A stretch of 64,000 bases of DNA from Morinoia aosen (GCA_030386875.1 CM059560.1:29134183-29198182); one strand, 5' to 3'. Positions 1 to 13,309 are shown, numbered from the stretch's first letter. A program made the numbers and translations. Notes: generated by a model from the letters alone, not told the origin.

Positions 1-1127
1 CTGAAATTGAACTTCAATCACCACCTAAAAGAGCTCTCACAACTATGAAACACTCGCACTTTTGATAATAAATGATTCACTGATGGACATTCACTGACGA
101 TGCTGTTGCTCACTGCTGATGTTCAGCGTCGTAGCTTTAGGTTTGCTGCAGGTGTAGGCTGATGTCTTGCCCGCGCTGCAGCGACGCCTCTGCCGCTCCC
201 TCATCGTGCCGCCGGCATTCCAACTCGAGTTCACAGCCGCCGTGGTGCCTGGAGTGTCTTAAGAGTCTCAATGGCAAGCCACTTCACTGTAGATTTGCGT
301 GTTGCTTTACGCATTGTGGGTGGACGAACTTAACTGTTTGCCATTTGCAATGTTGACGACTGCCGCTGAAGTTGACTGTGAGTTCGACCCCGATGCACAG
401 ATGTTGAATGCTCTTGGTTGAATCTCCGACGCGTTTATTCATGACGATCACCGATGCGAGGCTGGTTTACTTCGATTAGGCTTCCTTTGTAAGACGATGC
501 TTCAATGACTTCCGACGTCCAACGTTATTTTATGTGCCTCGAATTATTAACTTTCAAGTTGCAGTTGGGTATAAGGCCAGCCGACGAGGCTGGCCTATTG
601 TGTAGAACACCCTCAGACGTCTTGCGCAGTCTCTCACGTGTGTTCAAAAATTCCTCCCCATGCTTCCTTCTACGGGCCTTATATGTGTTTCGCTTCCCTC
701 TTTCTCGATCGTTCTCGACGCTTCTATTCTACAGAGGCAGCATCTGCAACCTTATTGGCGGAATTCTTGCTCGTTCTGACGTCTGGGACTCTCATTGGTG
801 CGTGTTGAGACACACCTTCTTGCGTCATACCTTTGGCGCGCGGTGATTCGCTTAGATTGTGTGGGCCTCTGTTACTACGTCACATCCGCCCAACGCCCTC
901 GAAACCCCGGCTTGCCTTGTGATACCTCTACCCCAAACAATCGCCGCTTGTTTTTCCGACCGAACAGTTAAGAATTGTCCTTAACACACACGTGCAAACT
1001 TTGGTCCACATTCTCACGCTCAAGAATAACAGTGATAACGGTTTTTACACATTTTCTTAAAGTATTTTGGCAAAAAAATATGAAGTTACGAGACATGTTT
1101 CCCAAAATCTTGTGAGGGTAGTATTTT
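1..1127. repeat. Left copy of a 1.1-kb direct repeat (LTR-like)
   Basis: Bases 1 to about 1127 appear identical to 6651-7777; I saw no mismatch on reading through. The repeat is richer in G+C than its surroundings and has no recognisable coding. Its true left end lies outside the window. Two open stretches (64 and 113 codons) are present in both copies but resemble nothing I recognise. Confidence 0.85.
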
Positions 1128-1768
1128 GGGCCAACTTGCAAAGTTGGTTCAAATTTTCACCCGTTAATTTTAATTATGACCGTGACATACCCCTTACGTT
1201 TAAAAATTAGAAAATGTTCATCCCCTTCTTTCAATTCCTTCGCTTTCCCCGACATCAGAATGTCCTTACGTATCACCTCATGATTTACCTTCTTGCAACA
1301 CGCCTATGTTGACGCTTTTATAACAAAAATTCATTAATGCCTGACACACACTAAATAATTGAAACGCATTTCTTACACACATTATTTTAGTACGCAAATA
1401 GCAAAGAACACAGTAAAGGTACCGCACATATCCGACAACTTACACGCATCAAATAAAACACACACGACATATTATTCTCGAATTGCCCTCGGCAATTCAT
1501 CGACATAGATAAACATATCAATTAGAGAACGAAAAATCGGCGAATTTGTTACAAGCAGAGACATCCTTTCAGCTTTCTCGGTTGCAATCCACCTAAAAAC
1601 ACAATCTCAAATGGAGGTAATTTTCCGACCTCAAGTTTTCTTCCTCATAATTATCATTTCATCCTTTGATTCAAAGTAGACATTTCCTTGCAACAAACTT
1701 GCTGTTGCTCCTCCTGCGCGCCTAGTTACAGCTTGTGGTTGTTGTTCCTGTGACTTGTTGCTCCTCGG

Positions 1769-1871
1769 CTTGCTACTGATCCTCGGCTTGCTACTGATTC
1801 TGGCTTGCTACTGATCCTGGCTTGCTACTGATCCTGGCTTGCTACTGATCCTGGCTTGCTACTGATACTGG
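1769..1871. repeat. 17-bp tandem repeat, six units
   Basis: Units CTTGCTACTGATCCTGG start at 1769, 1787, 1804, 1821, 1838 and 1855. The first spacing is 18 bp, the rest 17 bp. Confidence 0.9.
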
Positions 1872-2510
1872 AGAGGGCCCCCTGCTGAGAATCGAAGTTA
1901 CTGAAGCTTTTCCATAAAAAATTCATCCTTGGCGTCACGTGAATTCGTGGAAAATTCCGTAGATCCTCGTTGCGTAAACTCGCGGACAAATCCTGTAGAT
2001 TACGGCGTCAATACGCGTTGGACTCCCACGTCGGAGCTCATAAGCTCTTTCATTATAATTGTAGAAAATGAAGCACATTTATTTGCGAAGACCTTCAGGT
2101 TTTGTTCTCAGTCAGCTCGGCGCCTAGCATGACATCAACCCCTTAGGTTCGCGTTATAGTGCCAAGATCAACTTCCGTGAATACGCGTTTAATTGTCTAA
2201 CATGGTTACTTGGTAATCGAGAGACAGCGCATTACATGGTCGCTCAACGTAAGAATGGTTCCTCGGTTTCCTTCAAATCTGCCTTGAGTGAGGCGGACGT
2301 GAGCTACGCGAAGAATTCCTACATACACACATAAAATATTTAATTTCCGGTATCCTCAACCAACTCTAGACAAAGCCGAAATTCGTTCGACGGTGTTACT
2401 AATCGGTCAAATCACCTCACAAGACTATATGAACATTATTACACATGATGTACGAACTCGCAGGAGATTTACCTTGTAGGCCGAAATCCTGAATACGCAC
2501 CAATAAAAAA

Positions 2511-2724
2511 AAAACACATATGCATTGGGTATTGTCAAGGCGTCTAACTTTACATTATACTCTGCCGCGAAGGCTTTTCTAACGATCAGACATTATGACA
2601 ACACCGACACACCAGAAAAATTACACATACATTGGGTACTATCAGGTCATCGGACTTTACGTTATACTCGGCCGCGAAGGCTTTTCTAGCGATCCGACAT
2701 TCTAGCAATACCGACATACAAAGA
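2511..2724. repeat. 107-bp tandem duplication
   Basis: Two adjacent copies share ACATTGGGTA.T.TCA, TTTACATTATACTC and CCGCGAAGGCTTTTCTA, offset by about 107 bp, with scattered substitutions. Confidence 0.75.
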
Positions 2725-5700
2725 AATGCAGAAATAAAATAGACATAACACAAATTTATCCGATTCTCAGCCCCAGATTCAGAGCAGCACATTTAAATGA
2801 TTCCACGTTGCTCGACGACATCGTTCGTACATACGATTTGTATATATTCTTTCTGTTTCGAAGTTTCACCAACGTCGTTAAACAACGCATTAAGGGAATT
2901 ATCACCCTAATGATTATCATGCCTACATGACAATGAACAAAAATGAAATTAATGACGTATACCAATGATGTTTGAGAATGACCAGCGTCAGCGTCAACAA
3001 CACTATGGGGAAAGAGTGATCAAGAAATTCCCACACCACGGCGCTGACACCTTCACCAGTTTGACTCAAATAACTCGTCATTTTTGATACGACACATTTA
3101 TAAATCAATGTTACTGATCATACTCTCTCAGACATTTCCTACTTTCAAATCCTACATTATAACCTCACGTAATACCACACCTAACTTCACGCACAAGAGA
3201 GTTTTATAGCCTTGGCTCAGAACGGCCATAAATTACATAGCTTCGCTGCACCGCAGACTGTCACGCTGATTCTTATTGTCAAGATAAATTCCATGTATTC
3301 ACTGCAATGCTTTTCATTTCAATTCTCACGCTGTATTAAATCCATCTAACAGAAGATAAAGTCTCCATAAGGAATATTGTACATTTCCGACAATGTGAAA
3401 CGCTCATATTTCCGTGAAGCTAACTCGTTAACTTTGCCTAAGCAAGAACACACTCTCAGTGTTACACAATAATTCAGTTTGAATTACCGACGAGAATGGA
3501 CAGCATCATTTAAGATTTTATAAAAATATTAAATGCATTACGCTTGCAACTTCAAAAACGAAATTTATACATCGAGTATTGTAGCTGACTTCATGAAATT
3601 CTCACTTTGATACAGCAAAAATCCTCCTTGATACAGCAAATCTCCTCTTTAATTTTCATTAACTCCTTAGGAACAAACTCCAATTGGGTGGTATATTCCA
3701 GTATTAACAAAATTATTAAAAGTTTCAATTCATCATGGTGAGCATCAACTTGAAGGTTCCTATTCTGGGCAATCAACGATTTAAACAAAAATGCGAGCTT
3801 AAATTCAATACGCGCTCAAACTGATACAGAAAAATTATTTTATCGGCGACATGTAACCGTTTAGACTACAAAAAAATTGCATTTAATCCACGTGTTTACC
3901 TTTTAAAATCTACAGACACTTGATATAATAAAAATTCCTTCCTACCTGAAGGCAGCTAGGATTGAATAATCTTAAATTACTACGCTCTACCGTCGAATTC
4001 ACATCAAAAGGAAATTTTTAAACATCATGAATTTATAAAAGTTAAGGAAGCAAAATTTTATGCTCAGTGAATTTGATATAAAGGTATAGATTAACTCATG
4101 TCAGGGTCGAAATGGATTGTACACTTGGCACATGGGAAAATTTACCCAAAATATTTAATGATTTTAGTGTATTATTATTGAAGCAATTATTTAAATTCTC
4201 ACTCTGATGTACTGGAGCTTATCACAATGATCTTGTGATAAGAAGAGGATGACGAATTTACTTTACTTAACACACGAGCAGCGGTGTCATTTCTATCTAA
4301 GCAAATAAAATTAGACCACGAACTGAATGCGCAGCATCGTAGAAAATCATCACTTACTTTAACACACTACATTTAATTTTTATCCTAAGCACCGTCACTT
4401 AATTCATTCAACAATTTTGCAACAAGAATTTACCACCCCTTTGATAGCAAGGAAATTGATTCTCAAAATTCCCATTACTGCTTCTCAGCAGATGTCAATT
4501 TTATAATTGAAGCACTCAGATATCAACGAGTGAAAATATGAATTATGTTGCTGAAGCTGATTGGAGAAGCTTGACGCACACGAGGCCCAAAATTTTTGCA
4601 AATTATTTATAAGTGAGGTATCATTTAAAAGAAAATTCCAAATAGATTAATTACTGAATGTCTCAAAGCCCAGATAAATGTAAACTTGTTCCAAAGATTC
4701 TCTTAAGATGAGGCGGTGTTTGCTAAATTTACGGCGTTATTCTCCAGAGCCATCGCTGCACACCTAAATTCAGTTAAACCTAATAATTGTACACATGATA
4801 TAAAATTCAACCAAAAAAAAATTTTTAGCACTCAAGAAAAATTTTATAGAACACAGCGTCAAGAAAATAGAGCAAGTATTCTCCTAGCAAACGCAGCAGA
4901 GCTTATCTACTGATGCACAATGATTATTTCTACTCATAACACATTCAACTGTAAATTTCCACTGAAGAATGAAGGACATTTAAATTTGATGACTCACTGC
5001 AGCATTTGACAGGATTTGATGGTTTTGGAAGTTCAAGAAAATTAGAAATGCTCAGGAAACCATGCTTCATTATTCTAAATAATTGGGGCTAGATTCGCTG
5101 TGGAAAGTTACATCAAGTCAACTCAGCATTATGACGAGCTTGAACACTTTGTGTAATACTGATGAAGTGAGTTTCTTATTTGATTTATAAAAAACTAATG
5201 TTAATGGATCACTCAGCTTCAAATGACTTAGTCTCGCTCGTTTAAATTAGCCACTTCAGGAGATGGTCTGGCTACGACCACAAGAATTTGGTTTATCGCC
5301 TTACGAGCCGTGTCCAGTGCCTGCCTGTCTCCTCAAACTCTGGGCCGTCAATTAGACGGCACTCAAAAATGCATCGAGAAAAATTTAACAGGCAGAAATT
5401 TCTATTTAACATTGAGCACTTATATGATTGAATTGACTGTTTGATCATTACACACACAAAAAAAATATTCGGACACCGCATAAATCATTTAAAAAAAATT
5501 CACCCATGCTGAGAAATAGATATCACGAAGCACACAATCCAATTTGCATTTCATCCTGTTACGGAACGTGGCCAAATTATGCTGCCTCTCGGATGCACCA
5601 AAAAGAAAATGTGCCAAGAAGACAACGCTATCAATTGAACTTTGATTTAATATTTTCTCAAACAACATTAACTGAATTAACTCAGCGGCACGAGAAAACT

Positions 5701-6650
5701 GAGCAAAGATCTCGGAAAATATCAATTCCTCATAGCATTTCGAAATTAATGGCCATGGATAACACTTAGTCAAGTACACTTCAAATTAGGCGCTCAGATT
5801 TAGTCCGACTGCAGCTGCCAGAATCTCCATTTTATTACTCCGTCCTTCAACCGCGCGACCGGCGTTAGGCGTCGGTACAGCACGTCCACGGCACCGCTCT
5901 CTACGTTAGAAATTTTACTCCAAGTTGGAATGCCCACGAAATGACACGGATGAATTGTACTTGCAGAAAATTCTGCTTAATTATCGAGCGACTATTTGAC
6001 TGAATTAAAAAAAAGAAGAAACAGATTTTTTAGACAACTGAAAATAATAAAAAAATCTCCATGTTGATATACAGACAGTACGCTTACATAGGACAATTAA
6101 TATATATTTCTCCTGTTGCGATACAGAGAAAGGGGTGGGTTTAGGACCCCCTTTCCATACGCTGAGGGAATTCCAACCCCCACACATGTTATAGTATTAT
6201 CCTTTATGCTTGCGTACACCTGTATACCAGACATGGAGAATAAAAGAATTTGAAAGATTAAGACACATTTATTTTTGAGATGAACACGTGGATAAACACA
6301 CAAGGCATGGGAACGAAATGATTTGAAATGGCACAGCGGCGTCAATGAAAAATACGTAAGTTTCTACCGCCATAATATTTAAACACGACATCATACAAAT
6401 GTGCTGCTTACCGAGCCTTCAAGTTACAAATACTCCCTCGTTGACAACGATTCACGCATCCACAGTAACACAAATCATAATATTTGCGAGAGTAACACAT
6501 CACGATTTAACCTGGAATTGTGACACGGTGTCGAATCATACAACGGGAAGTCGATCCTCGACTAAATAGACACAATAAATCGGTTGCCTATAAAATTAGA
6601 TGATCCTTCACGATACTTTGGAAAGCACTTATCTGTGTGCTGCTCTACAT

Positions 6651-7777
6651 CTGAAATTGAACTTCAATCACCACCTAAAAGAGCTCTCACAACTATGAAA
6701 CACTCGCACTTTTGATAATAAATGATTCACTGATGGACATTCACTGACGATGCTGTTGCTCACTGCTGATGTTCAGCGTCGTAGCTTTAGGTTTGCTGCA
6801 GGTGTAGGCTGATGTCTTGCCCGCGCTGCAGCGACGCCTCTGCCGCTCCCTCATCGTGCCGCCGGCATTCCAACTCGAGTTCACAGCCGCCGTGGTGCCT
6901 GGAGTGTCTTAAGAGTCTCAATGGCAAGCCACTTCACTGTAGATTTGCGTGTTGCTTTACGCATTGTGGGTGGACGAACTTAACTGTTTGCCATTTGCAA
7001 TGTTGACGACTGCCGCTGAAGTTGACTGTGAGTTCGACCCCGATGCACAGATGTTGAATGCTCTTGGTTGAATCTCCGACGCGTTTATTCATGACGATCA
7101 CCGATGCGAGGCTGGTTTACTTCGATTAGGCTTCCTTTGTAAGACGATGCTTCAATGACTTCCGACGTCCAACGTTATTTTATGTGCCTCGAATTATTAA
7201 CTTTCAAGTTGCAGTTGGGTATAAGGCCAGCCGACGAGGCTGGCCTATTGTGTAGAACACCCTCAGACGTCTTGCGCAGTCTCTCACGTGTGTTCAAAAA
7301 TTCCTCCCCATGCTTCCTTCTACGGGCCTTATATGTGTTTCGCTTCCCTCTTTCTCGATCGTTCTCGACGCTTCTATTCTACAGAGGCAGCATCTGCAAC
7401 CTTATTGGCGGAATTCTTGCTCGTTCTGACGTCTGGGACTCTCATTGGTGCGTGTTGAGACACACCTTCTTGCGTCATACCTTTGGCGCGCGGTGATTCG
7501 CTTAGATTGTGTGGGCCTCTGTTACTACGTCACATCCGCCCAACGCCCTCGAAACCCCGGCTTGCCTTGTGATACCTCTACCCCAAACAATCGCCGCTTG
7601 TTTTTCCGACCGAACAGTTAAGAATTGTCCTTAACACACACGTGCAAACTTTGGTCCACATTCTCACGCTCAAGAATAACAGTGATAACGGTTTTTACAC
7701 ATTTTCTTAAAGTATTTTGGCAAAAAAATATGAAGTTACGAGACATGTTTCCCAAAATCTTGTGAGGGTAGTATTTC
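6651..7777. repeat. Right copy of the 1.1-kb direct repeat (LTR-like)
   Basis: Identity with 1-1127 ends at GTAGTATTT. The left copy continues with TGGGCCAACTTGC, which could be a primer-binding site beginning TGG; the right copy continues into block B sequence that is uninterrupted in the inverted copy near 53.33 kb. That makes about 7777 the real right edge of an insertion. Confidence 0.8.
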
Positions 7778-8894
7778 TGGACATCTGAAAATTATTTTAT
7801 GAAATCAGGAATTAAGGTGTTTGGAGCTGATTTTTTGAGGTAAAAATGACGATGCGTGGAGATTTCTTCCTCAACTTGTCACCTTGTCAGCAGCCCCACC
7901 TCAATCAGTCATCTTGTCTTCGTTTAGTATGGAACGAAATTTTGTCCTCCGCGAAAAGAAAATAATAATTCTCATATGGAATGATTGGCTAACGCGTGGG
8001 AAATGCTTGGTACGATACCGGAGGTCATATAATTTTTTTCAAATTCAATGTGAAGAGCTTCAACAAATGCGAAAGCCATTTCTGCATCAGGTTTGTCTTC
8101 ATTGCTAATATTTTTAAATCGGCTGTTCAAATATTACCCTGGTGCGAGAAAACTGAGACTGCAGCACTATTTGAATGTAGCCAGGTTCTAGATGCTGTTC
8201 ATATGTGTTCAGATAGTCGTGCATTAGTTACCTTCATGAACTTCCAAATTTTCGTTGGTAAGTATCAAAATTAATACCACTGTTTATATTATGATTCCAA
8301 TTACCATATAACATTCTAGTTAATCACAGCTCAAATGGAATGTTCAAAAAATTGCGCGACTTAATTAATTGATCAAATTTGATGTGTTTTTTGCCTGTTT
8401 TTGTCAACGGATCAAAAACCTTTTAGAATGATTTTTCATGCGACAGAATAATTAACCTGGAAGGAACGAACTCAAACGAAGCTTAAACAATATCAATATA
8501 TTAGCGCAGTAATAAATTGCGTTGTGATCCTTGCTCAACATTGGAAAGATTTGCAATCACTGAACATCATAAAATGCTCATGTATAATTTTTCAGCAGTT
8601 TTTTGAACCTATTTAGATTTAGGTTTTTGTCGACAAACATTGTAGAGTCAGTTTTCGAGAGCTGGTAGTTATTCTTGATACTTTACTGAGCAGTTACTTT
8701 GTTCATACTGGTTTATTAAATCACTTATAAAGCAAATTCAGATGGACAGTTAGCAAAATTTCAATAATCGGAATTTTTTTTAATGCCTTAAATAAGGTGT
8801 TTCCAGCAGTAATAATTTTTTTACTTGGTCTCTAGGTATTCAGTTTAAACTTATTAGTTAGTTCTCATGATTTAAAAATATTTCACTGTATCAG

Positions 8895-8904
8895 TATAAA
8901 AGGG
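8895..8904 (+). promoter_or_regulatory. TATA-like box upstream of block C segment
   Basis: TATAAAAGGG, 150 bp before the 101-bp open segment. The inverted copy reads CAGGGCAAAG here, so the box is not conserved and may be chance. Confidence 0.2.
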
Positions 8905-9050
8905 AAGTGGAGCAGCAGGGTCTATGCAGCGCTGTTTAACGCAGTAAAGTTTGCTTGAAGTTAAGGTTTACGTAACATATTATGAAGCGGTCAATGAGTG
9001 TCATCTTGTTTCGCAAAACTGCGTCTCATCGCACATATTTTCACGTATAG

Positions 9051-9151
9051 GTGGCAACCGCGATCCAATGGGCAAGTTTGCTGCGCAGCTGCGCCCCGCT
9101 ATCGCTGCCAGCCTCGTGAATGCGGTGCCGATAGACGGTGGCGTACAGTAA
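9051..9151 (+). CDS. Conserved 3'-terminal exon candidate in block C, copy 1
   Basis: After the acceptor-like TTTTCACGTATAG, 101 bp are open: GGNRDPMGKFAAQLRPAIA...PIDGGVQ and TAA. The inverted copy at 52043-51943 has exactly the same length, acceptor and stop, with about 11 amino-acid changes and 5 silent ones and no indel, while the surrounding DNA has many indels. A third copy near 27340 is frame-broken. No ATG opens the frame upstream in a convincing way, so this may be the last exon of a gene whose other exons I could not find. The family was not recognised. Confidence 0.35.
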
Positions 9152-9529
9152 ACACGGGGTACACTTTTAGCGGGGAAATTCAGTTGCAACCTTTTTCTTG
9201 ACTGAGATTTTCCGTGGTGGCAGTGGTTTCTCATATAAAGAACGTTTCCATTTATCAACTGAAGCCACCGAGAACAAGCATTTATAGTTCTTATATTCAA
9301 CCGTGCGCACTTGAAATCTTGGCTAAATGTGGTCACTGCTTTTTGAAATCCAGGATGGCAATAATTGCAAATTCATGGATATTTCTCTTAAATTCATGTT
9401 TCTCAATAAAACGTAATGTCGTATGCAATTGAATAATTGGCATGGTTGTTGAACATCCTTCGTATTTTATTTCATAAGAAAATATCAAGAAAGAGCTTTC
9501 TACTACAATTGTAATAAAGTCTGACATGC

Positions 9530-11420
9530 AGACACTCGCAAGTGCATTTTATTGTTCCATTGAATAAAACTAAGTTGCATGAACAAAAAATGAAGAGGAA
9601 CAGGAAAAATAGGTGAGTCGTCTTCGGCTGGCCGAGTCCTGTGGCAAGTTTAAAATGTGTTTCTCTCAATGAGGTGCACCGCAGCCATCTTAGCTGGTGG
9701 CAGGTAACAGCGTAGTTCCGCGGCCGGCAAAAATTGTCTACATCTTTGTTAGCTATTGAAGCAAAGATGAATGAGCCTTTACTACAAGATCGCATTCCCC
9801 ATCCATCATTGGAAAAACCTCATAGGCTGTTAACAACGACCGTCATTCTCTCAACAAAAATCGAAGCTTTATGTTTAAAATATATGTAGATTCGACATAT
9901 TATCACGCTTCCTCATGGATAAGAGTAGTAAATTTGATAGTCTCAGAACTCCAATTCGTTTCAACAGATTACGGACATTTTGTTTGGATTAAGCAGAATT
10001 CTGGTAAAATATTGCTTTTTTGAAGCATTTGTTTGGTTTGGAACCTGTTATTTTACATCAGAGATTCAGGTATTGATGCTTGACAATGAAAGATCGCAAC
10101 ACCTATAAACTTTGATACTCTTAGCAAGCCTGAAATAGGGAAAAAAAAATTTCTAGTAAGACTTGATTCCGTTGCCCCCAAAATACAATGGCGTTTCAGA
10201 TCAGTCTCTTATTTTTCCGCAAAGATTGGAAATTTATGAAAACAGTTACATAAAGCCTTAGTTATTCTTCAACTTCGAATCATGGATTTCTCATTGGAAA
10301 AAAGACGCAGGCTGCAGTGTTATGGTGGTTTTTCGGATCTTTTCACGATAAACCCCGCCACTTATACAACACATGAGTTCACCAACTTGTAACTCTCGAA
10401 ATAATGCACTTGTAGACTTCAAATTACTCTAAAATGTAAGACTGTTTCAACCATTCGTTTGAAAGTTCGTTTAATAAATGGAAAATGCCACTAAAATAAA
10501 AATGAAACAATCGAAATTTACCTTCTATAGTTCGTTTCCTTCGGTGTGTCCTCCGTTTCTCTCAATACACAGTTGCATTCGCCTCATTCCCGCCATCGTT
10601 CGTCTGACAAGAGTATCATCTTGCAGTAAATTGGCCTCATTTTCAATATTTTGCTTGAGTTCGCTGGTATCGCATAGTGGAAAGCTAAAAACCTTGCTCT
10701 TTAGAAGTCTCTAAAGTGGTATTTTTCATTTAAAGAACGGTGAAAATTATTATACAATTCGAAGTTTAACACAAGTGTGCAAACAGATTCTCAGTATCGG
10801 TACGACTTAAAAAAACGATTGGATCAATTCTTCTGATATTTTGTACTGAGATGGAACAAATGTTAAAAAACAAAATGTGACTTCTCAATTTTTTTGTGCG
10901 TTTGATAGCTTCTGAATTACAGCTCTTGAAAATTGGGTATCGTTTTTTTGGAACACCCGGTACTAAGAAAACTGTTTCACTTTGTTACTCGGCAGCATAT
11001 GTTTTTGAATAAGATATCAACATTCGTATCACGATCGAACTATGAAGTGTCATCAGGTAGCGCACAGTTCAGTGAAGTGCGAGCATAGAGCAAATTACGA
11101 TGCTGTACACCACACAAATATTAGTGGAAGAATCCAAGTACAAGATAACAAATTTTCATCCAAGTAATTCCATAATTTATTTATTAAGCCAAACGTGCTT
11201 CAACAATATGTGCTTGAAATTTATACAGGTATGTTGACAATGTAATCAGGGCCTCGAGGGCATGCAAGCTATGTAGAAATTCAGTTCTCACTAATTCATT
11301 CCATCATACAATCGATAGACTAATGAGGTCCACCGATGACAGCTCACTACCTTCTGTTGTGTTACTAATGCATTCAGACTCGCCGGACTCTCGACTAGCG
11401 GAGGTCGGACCAAATTCTGG
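9530..11420 (+). repeat. Segmental-duplication block A, copy 1
   Basis: Shares landmarks in order with 24520-25865: AGTGCATTTTATTGTTCC (9542), TCTCAATGAGGTGC (9664), TAGCTGGTGGCAG (9690), GTAGCGCACAGTTCA (11057) and ACTCGCCGGACTCTCG (11377). No coding seen. Open frames inside are short and not conserved between copies. Confidence 0.7.
10345..10470 (+). repeat. Single diverged arm of the 22.1-kb fold-back family
   Basis: Contains ACTTATACAACACATGAGTTCACC, then CAACTTGTAAC, CGAAATAATGCACTTGTAG and CAAATTACTCT, matching the arms at 22128-22302. Confidence 0.55.
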
Positions 11421-12094
11421 AATTAATTATGGAAATTTATGATATTTCAAGGTGTAAGGACAACGGTCCAATATTCTTCCAATAAAATTCTACTTCTTTA
11501 CCTCTACCTCGGAGCTCGTAGCTTTGTACCTCCATACGATTGCCGCCCCGCACTGCAGGTGAATATAGAAATGTTTGATCGTGAAATGTACTGTGACTTA
11601 TCTATGTTTATGAATCTCTGTGAAATAGCAAATTATGAAGTGTTGTATTGTCTTGAATTTTTTATTCTCGGTGAATTATTTAGCTTTTCTGCTAGTCGTA
11701 CTTAACGCCTGTTGAGAGATTCTATTTTTCTATTCAACAGGCTAGATCGTTGAGACTGCGCCTTAACCCATATCGCGAATTCAGAACTGCTGTCGTATAA
11801 CTGATTTCATATAGTTGCTTCAAAATAGTTGCTCTAGAATCTTTGTTGTCTTCTAAACTTTGTACTTGCCTGCTTTTCGATGTACAACCATTAATCGTCA
11901 CTTCCCAAACTCGTCTACTAGTATACTTGAGAATTAGTTTGCGTTGTCGTTATTCACTGTTCCTTATTTATCTTTCAAGTGTAAATTCAATATAAACGTT
12001 AATTATGCTTTTGAATAAACAGTAGGACCTTATTGATTTTCTTTTGCCTGCCACCTAACCTATGCCGATCCTGCATACCCTGACACTAGGGATC

Positions 12095-13035
12095 ATCTGA
12101 GCGATTTTCTGTTTATGAACCGTTTGTTCTGAAATTTGCTCACTAGATGAAATTAAAAAAGCAAAATTTTATCACGTAAATTTTTCGATTTTAGCCTTAG
12201 TTCTCTCAGGAAATGATAAATATTATGTTTTTTTAAATAATTTTTGTAATTTCCTATGATATTTCTATAAAATAAAAGTCAATGACTTTTCATGCTAGAA
12301 CCAAACCAAAGACATTTTTTGAATCCTTGAAAGATTTCTGGCAAAGTAATAGAGCCGTTTTTTATATTCTCTCCTTTGTTTTATTTTCAAATGCGATTTT
12401 CGATTACTAACTAAAATATACAAAATTTTCGGTATTGAGCAGTGATAAAAAAATTGCATGTAAAAATTGGAAAAATCGATCTACTAGTTTGTTAGAAATG
12501 TTAAAACTTCCAAAACTGTCTATGGTTTTTTCTAGCATGAAAACTCATTACTTCTATTCATTTTTTAAATTTAATTTCACGAAACACGTGAAGAACATAA
12601 ATTTTGTTGTGGAATGTGATTTGAAGCACTTATTGTTAGTTAAATCCTTGTTTTATGTTGTATTATCATCTACAAATAATATGCATGCATAATATTTTGT
12701 TTCCATTGTGAATGATATAAATTACATAAATGAAATAAGTTTACTTCTCATTATTACTTATGTGCTGACATTGTACATTATTTATTTGTGGACACATTGT
12801 TCTGAAATTTTCTGTGTGTATGTAATATAAAAAAAACACATTTTAGCTCGTGCAACTTTTTTGATTTTGGCCTTAGCTTTTGAGAAAATCGGAAACATAA
12901 GTTTTTTATATTATTTATCGGATTTTTCAAAAGTATAAAATACAATGAATTTTCATGCTAGAACAAAACCAAAGACAGTTTTAGAATCCTCGTAACAATA
13001 ATAAAAAACTAGTAAAGCTAGATTTCATAATTTCT
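12095..13035. repeat. Cluster of related AT-rich repeats, two direct and one inverted
   Basis: 12095-12400 and 12775-13035 are diverged direct copies (TTTTCATGCTAGAACCAAACCAAAGACA at 12288-12315 and its counterpart near 12948). 12430-12600 is an inverted copy carrying TTTCTAGCATGAAAA. Probably MITE-like, family unknown. It accounts for the extra length between blocks A and B here. Confidence 0.6.
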
Positions 13036-13309
13036 TGTGTTCTTTGAATATGGGGGTCAAAAATTCATGATTTTTGACACCATTCACCCCTTTAGACCCC
13101 TCTTGGAGAGGGGGGTCCTAGTGCCTGTAGCCCTATCAAATTTTAGGAAAAAAAAAGCCCACTTCCCAAGGACCTTTTCCAGCAAAGAAAAAATTGATAA
13201 TTATGACCAAAATTGTTAAGATGACCCCCTTATCAAAATTTATTTTCATTTTCCAAACATGTCTTCAAAACAATAAATTTAGTTTCAAAAATCACATTTA
13301 ATACTCTGA

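Larger units (their letters stand above)
1128..6650. other. Interior of the LTR-like element, no gene seen
   Basis: AT-rich, with stops in all frames. The longest overlapping frames (5489-5779 and 5506-5769) are antisense to each other and resemble nothing known to me. The only structures noted are the 17-bp repeats at 1769-1871 and a 107-bp duplication at 2511-2724. Confidence 0.5.
1..7777. mobile_element. Candidate non-autonomous LTR-type element, left end outside the window
   Basis: Two identical terminal repeats flank about 5.5 kb with no recognisable gag, protease, reverse transcriptase or integrase. A tandem segmental duplication is the main alternative, but the right edge falling inside block B fits insertion better. 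Directly after the left repeat a hairpin CCAACTT-GCA-AAGTTGG (1132-1148) occurs. Canonical TG...CA ends are not seen. Identical repeats imply recent insertion or an assembly duplication. Confidence 0.5.
7777..9340 (+). repeat. Segmental-duplication blocks B and C, copy 1
   Basis: Aligns by eye, in opposite orientation, with 53340-51930; shared landmarks include the GACGATGCGTGGA stretch near 7850, GCAGCACTATTT near 8160, CTTCCAAATTTTCGTTG near 8245 and the C segment 9051-9151. Its left side is cut by the LTR-like element. Many indels separate the copies, so most of it behaves as non-coding DNA. Confidence 0.75.

Noticed and set aside
505..846. 113-codon open frame in the 1.1-kb repeat, duplicated at 7155-7496
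   Set aside because: Its duplication only reflects the identical repeats; no domain, signal peptide or similarity to known gag or accessory proteins is visible.
5489..5779. Overlapping open frames on both strands
   Set aside because: Antisense to each other, low-complexity AT-rich text with no recognisable motif.
7996..8274. Open frame in block B ending at a good donor (TTCGTTG|GTAAGTAT)
   Set aside because: Other B copies (13.6, 26.3, 29.0, 53.0 kb) have indels and stops in every frame and the donor is not kept, so coding is not supported.
9001..9336. 111-codon minus-strand frame over block C
   Set aside because: Antisense to the conserved 101-bp segment and not preserved in the inverted copy.
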